This document shows, in pieces, positions 36,159 through 44,160 of a stretch of 53,995 nt of DNA. Made by a program: the position numbers and the translations under genes. Below the pieces are notes generated by a model. The model searched no databases, was not told where the DNA came from, and saw only the letters and a program-made list of their open reading frames with translations. Origin of the DNA: an uncultured Bacteroidales bacterium (GTDB lineage Bacteria > Bacteroidota > Bacteroidia > Bacteroidales > P3); contig CASEWE010000014.1 in assembly GCA_949291555.1 (NCBI GenBank), forward strand, positions 1-53,995. The letters run 5' to 3'. Every line of letters begins with the position of its first letter. Position 1 is the first letter of the stretch.

Positions 36159-38396
36159 TCAATACTCCACGGAGGCCGGAGCCGACACTTCAGACCAAGT
36201 ACCGTCCCCGAAAACCATCTGGATCCGATAGACATAACGCATGTTCATCTCCACCGAGGCATCCACATAATACCCTTCTCGCGCCTCTTCCTTCCCTATG
36301 CAGGAGAGGAGAAGCAATTTGTCCTCCTCCTTTTGCCGGAAAATGCAAACCCTTTCCACATCCCCTCTGCGCGGGAACCTCCATTGCACATGCACGAAAC
36401 GGTTCTCCCGATCGGCCAGAAGCATAGGGGCGGGAACTTTCACATCGGCAAACTGGAAAACCGTAAAAGGGAAAGGGGAATAGGCCGTATCGGAATCGCG
36501 ATCGGAGCCATAGGCCAGCAAGCGGAACATGTATTTCCGGTCGTAATCCGATGGCGGAAAGCGGAAAACATGGGAATCCGGCAATTCTTCCCCGGGCAAA
36601 GAACGCACGAAATCCTTGACCGGGATCCAGGAAGAACTGTCCACTTTGTATAGCAAGGCTTGTCCCTGCACAAAATCAGAGGGGCTGTTTTGCCAACGCA
36701 GTTCCACTTGCCGGGCATCGGCCGGGCAATCGAAAAGGAACACCGGAGGCACTGGTTTCCGAGGCCTTCCATTGTCCACATTTATCCAGTTGCTGAAATC
36801 CGAACGGTTCCCTCTCCGGTCTTCGGAACACACCGCATACTGGAATTCCTGGCAGGTTATCCGGGAAAGCGTATCGAAAAACACCGTATCGGCCAGCGGG
36901 CCCTTGGTGAGCTGAACAGGTTCGCTGTCCGGCCCTATCCGGAAAAACACCCTGTATCCGGCACAATCCTGTTCAGGCACAGGATTCCACACTAACCGGA
37001 GCGATGCGGCGCTATCCACCTCCCCTTTCAAGCCTGAAGGAACCGAAGGAGGAATGCTGTCTGCCTGCTGATGGAAAAACGGCAAGGAAACCTTGTCTTT
37101 TCCGGATTTCCCGTGCGCCACCACATAAAGGTAGCCTGAAAGCGGAAACGCCTCTTTCGAAATCCGGCAGGAACGCGCCTTGGACGAGGCGGAAGCCAAA
37201 AGCGATTCTTCCGGAAGCGTATCGGATGGCCTGGGCAGGGAATGCAATGAAAAACTTTCCACCAAATCCTGTTCCGCTTGAGGAAAGGACCAATGCAAAT
37301 GGAAAAACCGCCTGTCTTCGGTCAAGGAATCGATGCGCGCGCAAGACTCCAGCCTTTCCTTGCCTTCTCCCTCCGGGCTTACAGCTACCAGCCGCTCTTT
37401 CCCGAACAAATCCAACGCCAGCACGCGGTACCGGTAAGCAGTCCCGTTTTCGGGCAAGCTATCGGTATAAGATAGCCAACGCCCCGCATTTTGAACAAAA
37501 TCGGAATACGGTTCCTGGTTCAGCCTTTCGAATTTACCTGCGCCAGCCCCTTTGGCCCGCGCCCTTTCAATAAAATAACCCGCGCAAGGAAAACCTTTCT
37601 CGTAACCTGGCCAAAGCAGCCGGGCGGAACGGTCGCCGAACTCCACCTTCAAATCGCGAACCGGCATGGCGCTGGCCTGCAAAAGGGGTTCTTGCCGCGT
37701 AAAGAAAACCGCCGTGTCGTTCCAATCCTTCCCCGAATCGGGTTTTCCCCGCAAAGAAAGCCTGTACAAGTAATAATTGCCTTCTTTCAACTGGCTGTCG
37801 ACATAACCCATCCCGCCCAAGCACGCCACAGGAAAAGAGCGGTCGTAGGCCAAGTTCGCCAAAACGAACCGTACCGCTTCTTGCTCCATCTTGGCCTTGA
37901 TCGAAGCCCATCCGGACATGGGGACTGCATTCCCGAACCCGAAATGCAAGACCGGCGCATAAACGGCTTCCCCCAAAAGAGCGGCATAGGAATTTTCCCG
38001 GGCAAGCAGGGAAAGCCTTGCCGTATCCTGCGCCAGAAAAGGGAGCAGGGGTATCTCTTTCCTTTCCGGATAGGGAATCTTCGCGGGCATCGTGTCGCCC
38101 CGCAAAGAGAAAGCCTCCAATTCCCGGCCATCGAATTCGAACCGCTCCAACACCACTCCTTCTTCCAGGACATGCTGCCAGATCGGGTAAGAAGCAGCCG
38201 CCCAGCGGAGATACACTTTCCCTTCCGCATACTCGCCCACCAAATGCAAAGCATTGTCCCGCCCGCCAACCGCAACGGAAGACAAACTATCTGCCCCTGC
38301 CTGCACCTGCAAGCAACCGAAAAGGAAGAGCACCAACCCGCTCAAAAACCGTCCCGCCTCGCGAAGCAGCACCGAACCGCGCTTGCGCCTATTCAT
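36159..38396 (-). CDS. Secreted protein with fibronectin III-like domains, function unknown
   Basis: 745 residues from ATG at 38396 (MNRRKRGSV). The frame is open to 38501, but the hydrophobic signal segment (FLSGLVLFLFGCLQVQAGA) fits this start. From about residue 210 there are roughly four FN3-like units with LxWxP-type strands (RLLWPGYE, LRLVWNPVPEQD, VELRWQNSP, VHVQWRFPR) and YRVxA/YRFxLxAY ends. The N-terminal 200 residues are unlike FN3 and match nothing recognised. It lies 261 bp after the 1485-aa gene, in the same direction, and is probably its partner. No T9SS sorting domain is evident at the C-terminus. Confidence 0.8.
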   Translation of the reverse strand: MNRRKRGSVLLREAGRFLSGLVLFLFGCLQVQAGADSLSSVAVGGRDNALHLVGEYAEGKVYLRWAAASYPIWQHVLEEGVVLERFEFDGRELEAFSLRGDTMPAKIPYPERKEIPLLPFLAQDTARLSLLARENSYAALLGEAVYAPVLHFGFGNAVPMSGWASIKAKMEQEAVRFVLANLAYDRSFPVACLGGMGYVDSQLKEGNYYLYRLSLRGKPDSGKDWNDTAVFFTRQEPLLQASAMPVRDLKVEFGDRSARLLWPGYEKGFPCAGYFIERARAKGAGAGKFERLNQEPYSDFVQNAGRWLSYTDSLPENGTAYRYRVLALDLFGKERLVAVSPEGEGKERLESCARIDSLTEDRRFFHLHWSFPQAEQDLVESFSLHSLPRPSDTLPEESLLASASSKARSCRISKEAFPLSGYLYVVAHGKSGKDKVSLPFFHQQADSIPPSVPSGLKGEVDSAASLRLVWNPVPEQDCAGYRVFFRIGPDSEPVQLTKGPLADTVFFDTLSRITCQEFQYAVCSEDRRGNRSDFSNWINVDNGRPRKPVPPVFLFDCPADARQVELRWQNSPSDFVQGQALLYKVDSSSWIPVKDFVRSLPGEELPDSHVFRFPPSDYDRKYMFRLLAYGSDRDSDTAYSPFPFTVFQFADVKVPAPMLLADRENRFVHVQWRFPRRGDVERVCIFRQKEEDKLLLLSCIGKEEAREGYYVDASVEMNMRYVYRIQMVFGDGTWSEVSAPASVEY

Positions 38397-38657
38397 GCGA
38401 TCATCCTTGAAACCGGTTTCCGAATAAAAATTTTCCAAACATCCCGATGATTCCATCGCACAGGATCCTTTCATTTTTTCGTATTGCATTTCACGTATCA
38501 TGTTTGCTATTTTTCAACGATAGGCCGGCCGAAGCCGAACGAAGCCCCGGCCTGACCCAAGTTTGCCAGTTCGGAATCCCTGTACAAGCGGCCATCCAGC
38601 ACGTCCGGCCATGCTTGTCCTATCTCCTTGTTCCGGCTCTTTTTCACTCCTGCCCTG

Positions 38658-41600
38658 TCAATAGTTCTCAAACACCAGCCTGCGCTGGGATGTCACGGTC
38701 CCATCGGGCAGCACGTAACGGAGAAATACCGGATAGGCCCCGTCCCGGATAGGCTTGAAATGCTTGCCCAACCAAGAATAGTAATACGGATTGGTCCAAA
38801 GCGCTTTCTCCGCCACCGATGTCAGCACCGCATGGAAATCCTCCTTGTACTGGATCGGCAAGCTGTAAATCCAAGGGAACGGCATGCGGCCTTGGCTCTG
38901 TCCCTGGAACGCGGACGGGTAGACCGCCCAATCCGGCACCAGATCCTGCCCCGGCTCCCGTTCGAATCGAACCATTCCCCCATAAGGGTATTCTTTGTAA
39001 ACAAGCGGATAAATATCTTCTTGGTAATAGGGCTCGTTCCCGAGATCGGCCGTTACCTGCACCAATGCCTTGCCCGCCGTATAACGGCTTCCTTCCTTCT
39101 CATCCCTGCAGAAAGGCTCCCCTGCCTGCATGTCGGCTTGAAGGTAATGCACATCGGGATCGGTTACATAAGCATGGCCATCCGCATCCTGGTAAATTAC
39201 CGGAGTCCGGTAGGTTTCCAAGAGCCGCAAATCGGCCATTTTAGCGCCAAAGTCCGGGTAGCGGCTCGTATGGAAAGCGTAACGGAGTATCACTTTGCTT
39301 TTATCGGCTTTTGTCTGAGAGGCGGTCAATGTTACCGTCTCCTGCTGCAAGCTGCCCGAAGAGGAGGAAAACAGCGTTGCATTGTCGAGCCGGGAAGTCT
39401 GTACGGACGATGAAGACGGCGGATTGGCTACCGGACGGCTGCCGTCCGGCTTCTCTTCCAGAACAACCTGCAATTCGTACTGCGTGGAAAGCGCCAAATC
39501 CTCCGGCATGAACCAAGACAACCGCTTCTCCTGCTGGTTGTAAGTAAAAGCCACTTCGAGGGAATCGGCAGCGGAAACGAACAGCACCCTTTTCCGGTAA
39601 GACGGATCGGCAAGCAGGTAGGCCATGCCTTGATTCAAGTAAATGAATCCTTTCCGGTATTCTTTCGGGAAAAAATACTGCTGGTCTTTCACCGGATAAC
39701 AATACTTGACGTTTTCCCATGGAATGCTATCGGGACCTTCCCCCGTACGGAAAGAATACATGCGTTCCTCCTGATAGTCGTTGCCCTGGCTGTCTTCCAA
39801 ATCCGACCATGAAGATCCTCTTTTTTCGCGAGCCCCTACCGCCAGCTTGAAATCCAAACGGGCATTGGCCGGCAAAGCATCGTGCGGAATGAACTTCACG
39901 ACCCGGTTTTCTTCCTCATATTCGAACTTCCCTTCGAGACGCGTGCCGCCATGCCAGAGTTCGTACTGGTCGAGCGTGATTTCCAATTCCCGCTCCTGAT
40001 TCTGGTACTCCTCCCGTATCGGGACTTCCACCGGCAAATTGAACGAAGCCTGCGGTATGGAGAAAATATCCACGGATTCCGCCTCTTTCTCCGGCAAGGT
40101 GGAAGCGATCACATCTGCCCCGTCGGCAAATTCCTGGGCAAGGATGGTACAAGGTTCGCCCAAATCGAAATCCAAATTGAATTTTCCCCTGACAAGGCCG
40201 TTCAATATAGACACATTCAGTCCCAAGCTTCCTGCAAAGGAAGCCGGATTCGGAAGACCGGCCCGCAACATGGCTCCCACTTCCCCTTTCAAGACCGAAA
40301 AATTGCGGTTCTTTCCGAACAGCTTGAGATAAAGCCCTATATCGGCCATCATGTAAGCGTAAGCCTGCCCTTTGGCATACCAGCCGTTGATGCCCGGCTC
40401 GGTTCCTGTCTCCTGGCAAAGGCTGTTAGGATACTGCTTCATCATCAAATCGAAGCCCACTTGAGCATCAAAAGCCCCATAGAAAATCAGCATGGGGATT
40501 GTTCCGGTCGTCAAGTTCAAACTGGATCCGAAAGCCAAGCCCGCCCCTTTGTGCAGCGTTTCCAGATCGGGCCTTTCATAAGGCTCGTTCAATAACCCGG
40601 CCACATTGGCCGGCAATGCCGGGAATGCAGGCAAATGGCTCCCCGTCATGAAATAGGAATCCAAACCCGCCTTGAGCGGCCCCACTTTCAGCTGAACCCC
40701 TAAGGGATGCGCCGGTTCCCCGACTTTCACGTACCACGATTCCGTTCCGAAATACATGCCCATCGTGCCTAAATGCCCTTTGCTCCCAGCCCCCTTGATG
40801 ACACCCAAATCCATGTAAGCATCGAAATTCCCGGTAAACGCACGGTTGTCGAAATCCATTTCCAATCCCACCTCGGCTGTAATCGAAGCTTCGGAAGCGG
40901 CCGCCATGCGCTTCTCTTCCAAAGTGGGCTGAATCTTGCTCGCCATATTCAGTATCTGCTGGTTGAATTTTTCCAAAGACTGCGATTGCCGCGTCATCAA
41001 TTTCCCGACCCCTTGCAAGCCGATCCGCGAAACCCCGCCATTGCTATTGAAAAGCATTTCGAAAGTGAGTTCGGCATTGAACAATTTGTCCTCTTGCATC
41101 GCCAGGCCCACCATTGCCTTCAGACCCAACGACTTCGTGCTGTCGGGAATATAGGTAAGGCCGGAAGAGGTCTCCCCGAAATCCACATCTTGCCCGAAGC
41201 CGGTCGAACCGGAAGTGGCTTCTTCGGCCGACAGCAAATCCATGTGCTTGTACGCCCCTCCTCCCAAAGCGGAAATCTTGAACCCGGGGAACACCGGTAT
41301 GCCGGTAGGCCCCAGCCGGAGCAGAAGATCGGCATACCAATACCGGAAAGAAGGCTTGCTCCCGATCATCAGGTCGGCCCGCAATCCCATTTCGAGCGGC
41401 TTGATCATGAAGTCGACCCAGCCTTGGAATCCATTCCCGTACACAGCATGATCCCGGACAAAATCCACGCCTCCGCTAAAAGAGAGGTAGTTGTTGGAAA
41501 AATCCAACTGGACCCGGCCCACATCCACGCCTTCGAAGTTCCACTTTTGCTTGCCTTCGGACTCCTCGATACGGGAACGGAGTTCCAACCCGAGCTCGCC

Positions 41601-43115
41601 GCCGAAATGGGCATCGGACGCATCGCCCAAATGCACCTGCGTGGTGAAAGACAAAGAGAGGTCTTCCGCTTTCCCGCGTATCTCGATGTCTTGTATGGAA
41701 ACCGGGAAATTCCCTATCTGCAACCCATCATCCCAGCTTACTCGATCGACTTCGAAATAAGGAGCCTTGTTCTGCACGCGCATCCCTTGGAATTCCAGAT
41801 TGGCGAATCCGAAACGGTCGTTTTCCTTGGCCATGGGATTCAGCATCATCCGGCCGGAAAGATCGGCACACAGCAGCAAGCCCGAGTCTTCTTCCTTGGC
41901 CATGCGCAAGAAAGAAGAAGCATACAATTCCACCTCCCGGGCCTTGAGGAACTCGAAATGCGCCTTTTCCCCCAAGCCAAGCGTCATGTCCCACGTCCCG
42001 TCTTCCTTGAAACCCAATTCGTAGTCGTAAGCATCCAGCTTGCTCACAGGCAGGTTGATCGAACCCTCCATGCCTCCTCCTACAAGCTTGTCCTGCTTCA
42101 AATCGAAAGAAAATTCCTCTATCGAAAAGCCCCATCCTCCAAGGTTTCCTTCATCCAAACAGAGCAAATCCGAGGCAGCGAAAAAGCCCGTGCATCCCCT
42201 TTCGTCCCACCAGAAATCCTCGGCCCTCACCGAAGGCCTGGCCCCGTCGGCCTTCTTGATATAGTCCGGGAATCCAAGCAATATCTTTTCCGCATACAAA
42301 CCTTGCCAGATTTCACCAAAAGCCGGATTCCCGGATGCGGACCGTCCTCCAATGGAATACCCCTTGAATCCGGGGACATTCCTCCTCTGGCTGAAATCGA
42401 GCATCACCTCCTCCGCCGAAAAACGCCAATCGGGAAGATGCTTGATGGCGAATTCCGGAACATCCACCTTGACTAAAATGTCATCCAGACCCGTTGCCGT
42501 GCAAAAGAAACTGGCACGCAAAGGCTTTTCGGTCAATTCCCCTTTTTCTACCAAAACTGCTGCCCCGTTGCCGATTTCCAAAACCGCGCTTATCTGCAAT
42601 TCCTGGAATCCCTCGCAATCGACGATGGCATAAGTGGGGGGCAGCCCGTCGTCCGAAGCTTCGTGGCTGCCTTCTTCCTTCCGGCCTAAAAACCGCAAAT
42701 GGAACTGATCCCCTTTGCCTTTCATGGAAACATCGCCCAGAAGCGCCAGCTTCACCTCTCCGATAAAACCGCCCCGCTGGCTTATCAGGACCTTGTCCGC
42801 CCCGAAGTACAGCACCCGTTCCTCCCCTTGCCAATCCGGCCCGCTGATACGGAGATAAACGGATAATTCCGTATGGTCGGGTCCGAAAACGGCATCGGTA
42901 AAGAGCAAATCGTAACAATAGTTCCCGATATCGGTCCGCAATCCTACCGGAAGTTTTTGCAGCTGGCCCGGCGTTATCACATCGGTGCGGGAAAGGTATT
43001 CCTCGAAATTCTCGAACCACGCCCGCACTTTCTCCCATGAAAGGTTCCCGGCCGCCGGCAGTTTGAAGGAACTACTGGATAAAAGCAGAAAAAAAAGAAT
43101 AAAGCAGCGTCTCAT
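38658..43115 (-). CDS. Very large secreted beta-rich protein, function unknown
   Basis: 1485 residues with a signal peptide (ILFFLLLSSSSFKLPAAG). I do not recognise the family. The first 650 residues alternate short hydrophobic beta strands and include modules built as W-x-G-LYAEKI-LGFP and GWGFSIEEFSFDL, each ending in a GSINLPVS-like strand. The middle (about 700-1000) is Gly-rich with GAGSKGHLGTMGMYFG and GPLKAGLDSYFMTGSHLP. A segment around 1080-1180 looks like bacterial Ig domains (VVKFIPHDALPANARLDFKLAV reduced here to FIPHDALPAN), and another follows near 1230-1290. A -7 box lies at 43182-43189. The 745-aa FN3 protein follows it, suggesting a two-gene surface or periplasmic module. Confidence 0.85.
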   Translation of the reverse strand: MRRCFILFFLLLSSSSFKLPAAGNLSWEKVRAWFENFEEYLSRTDVITPGQLQKLPVGLRTDIGNYCYDLLFTDAVFGPDHTELSVYLRISGPDWQGEERVLYFGADKVLISQRGGFIGEVKLALLGDVSMKGKGDQFHLRFLGRKEEGSHEASDDGLPPTYAIVDCEGFQELQISAVLEIGNGAAVLVEKGELTEKPLRASFFCTATGLDDILVKVDVPEFAIKHLPDWRFSAEEVMLDFSQRRNVPGFKGYSIGGRSASGNPAFGEIWQGLYAEKILLGFPDYIKKADGARPSVRAEDFWWDERGCTGFFAASDLLCLDEGNLGGWGFSIEEFSFDLKQDKLVGGGMEGSINLPVSKLDAYDYELGFKEDGTWDMTLGLGEKAHFEFLKAREVELYASSFLRMAKEEDSGLLLCADLSGRMMLNPMAKENDRFGFANLEFQGMRVQNKAPYFEVDRVSWDDGLQIGNFPVSIQDIEIRGKAEDLSLSFTTQVHLGDASDAHFGGELGLELRSRIEESEGKQKWNFEGVDVGRVQLDFSNNYLSFSGGVDFVRDHAVYGNGFQGWVDFMIKPLEMGLRADLMIGSKPSFRYWYADLLLRLGPTGIPVFPGFKISALGGGAYKHMDLLSAEEATSGSTGFGQDVDFGETSSGLTYIPDSTKSLGLKAMVGLAMQEDKLFNAELTFEMLFNSNGGVSRIGLQGVGKLMTRQSQSLEKFNQQILNMASKIQPTLEEKRMAAASEASITAEVGLEMDFDNRAFTGNFDAYMDLGVIKGAGSKGHLGTMGMYFGTESWYVKVGEPAHPLGVQLKVGPLKAGLDSYFMTGSHLPAFPALPANVAGLLNEPYERPDLETLHKGAGLAFGSSLNLTTGTIPMLIFYGAFDAQVGFDLMMKQYPNSLCQETGTEPGINGWYAKGQAYAYMMADIGLYLKLFGKNRNFSVLKGEVGAMLRAGLPNPASFAGSLGLNVSILNGLVRGKFNLDFDLGEPCTILAQEFADGADVIASTLPEKEAESVDIFSIPQASFNLPVEVPIREEYQNQERELEITLDQYELWHGGTRLEGKFEYEEENRVVKFIPHDALPANARLDFKLAVGAREKRGSSWSDLEDSQGNDYQEERMYSFRTGEGPDSIPWENVKYCYPVKDQQYFFPKEYRKGFIYLNQGMAYLLADPSYRKRVLFVSAADSLEVAFTYNQQEKRLSWFMPEDLALSTQYELQVVLEEKPDGSRPVANPPSSSSVQTSRLDNATLFSSSSGSLQQETVTLTASQTKADKSKVILRYAFHTSRYPDFGAKMADLRLLETYRTPVIYQDADGHAYVTDPDVHYLQADMQAGEPFCRDEKEGSRYTAGKALVQVTADLGNEPYYQEDIYPLVYKEYPYGGMVRFEREPGQDLVPDWAVYPSAFQGQSQGRMPFPWIYSLPIQYKEDFHAVLTSVAEKALWTNPYYYSWLGKHFKPIRDGAYPVFLRYVLPDGTVTSQRRLVFENY

Positions 43116-43181
43116 AAGCCTATGTTTCTATGGATGGACGAAAGGACTGGAAACAGTCCGTCAATCCCGGTTGAATGCCGG

Positions 43182-43189
43182 CAAATGTA
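43182..43189 (-). promoter_or_regulatory. -7 box for the 1485-aa gene
   Basis: The minus strand reads TACATTTG, matching TAnnTTTG, about 67 bp upstream of the ATG at 43115. Upstream of it lies a strongly AT-rich segment. Confidence 0.45.
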
Positions 43190-43360
43190 GGCTCGAAAAA
43201 TCCAATAAATTTTTATTTTTAGTTAATCTTTGTTAAGAATTATAATATTTTAACAACTATAAAATCTTTTTAAGAAATCACGCCGGACAAGAAACCACGC
43301 CGGGATCCGGACACTCGTTTCCGGACGATCCGCCGGCCTTTGCAGCCGGCCGCCGTGCCA

Positions 43361-43405
43361 TGACAAGCCATAACGAGCTATGACGAGCCATGACGAGCCA
43401 TGACG
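43361..43405. repeat. Imperfect decamer repeat (TGACGAGCCA), about 4.5 copies
   Basis: Units read TGACAAGCCA, TAACGAGCTA, TGACGAGCCA, TGACGAGCCA and a partial TGACG. The 10-bp period matches one helical turn. It lies about 95 bp upstream of the mce -7 box; no function is known. Confidence 0.75.
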
Positions 43406-43500
43406 GGATCTAGAAACCGCCGCCGGAACGGTAGCCAGGACGGTAACAAACCCCCGCACGCATACGCGCCGGGGCCTTCCCGGGGGTCTGGCAAAAGTTG

Positions 43501-43508
43501 TACCTTTG
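43501..43508 (+). promoter_or_regulatory. -7 box for mce
   Basis: TACCTTTG followed by CA is a perfect Bacteroidetes -7 box, giving a leader of about 120 nt to the mce ATG at 43638. No TTTG is seen at -33. Confidence 0.5.
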
Positions 43509-43637
43509 CACAAGTTCCCGCACGTTCAGCGGCAAAGGGTACCCAACAAAAATCAGCACAAAGACAAGCCGCCACTGGAGAACTGCGGCAGAATACCCGA
43601 AACCGATTTACAAACCAGAAAACAAAAACCGCACACC

Positions 43638-44045
43638 ATGAAACCAACGCACATCGAACACTTGGGCATCGCCGTGAAAGACCTCGAAGCTTCCATCAAA
43701 TACTACGAGGAAGTCTTGGGCCTGGAATGCTACAATATCGAGGAAGTCAAAGACCAGAAAGTCCGCACGGCGTTCTTCAAATTAGGCGACACCAAAATCG
43801 AATTGCTCGAATCGACCGACCCGGAAGGCCCCATCGGGAAATTCGTGGAAAAACGGGGAGAAGGGATCCACCATGTGGCCTTTGCCGTGGAAGACACCCA
43901 GGCCGCCTTGGACGATGCCGCCGCGAAAGGCGTGCAACTCATCGACAAGACCCCCCGCAAAGGAGCCGAAGGCCTCAACATCGGCTTCCTGCATCCCAAA
44001 TCCACCCACGGCGTACTGACCGAATTCTGCTGCAAGGACAAATAA
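43638..44045 (+). CDS. mce: Methylmalonyl-CoA epimerase
   Basis: 135 residues from ATG at 43638 (MKPTHIEHLGIAV). This is a VOC-fold enzyme with metal ligands visible in IEHLGIAV, KIELLE, IHHVAFAV and LTEFC. It interconverts (R)- and (S)-methylmalonyl-CoA, linking MutAB to methylmalonyl-CoA decarboxylase in propionate formation. mutA lies about 12.5 kb away in the same direction. The decarboxylase genes that often follow mce are not here; a sensor kinase follows instead. Confidence 0.95.
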   Translation: MKPTHIEHLGIAVKDLEASIKYYEEVLGLECYNIEEVKDQKVRTAFFKLGDTKIELLESTDPEGPIGKFVEKRGEGIHHVAFAVEDTQAALDDAAAKGVQLIDKTPRKGAEGLNIGFLHPKSTHGVLTEFCCKDK

Positions 44046-44160
44046 AAAGCAAGGAGCGCCGCCTCCCTGCCTTCTTCCCGGCAGCAAGGAAATGTTTCCG
44101 GAAAAACGGAAGCCTGGCCCGTACCGGCCGTAAAGAGGAAAAGCCGCCTTGAGCCTGCTC

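Larger units (their letters stand above)
43116..43637. other. Divergent intergenic region between the 1485-aa gene and mce
   Basis: About 520 bp without a convincing gene. It holds -7 boxes for both directions (43182-43189 minus, 43501-43508 plus), an AT-rich stretch (43200-43280) and a decameric repeat (43361-43405). Confidence 0.55.
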
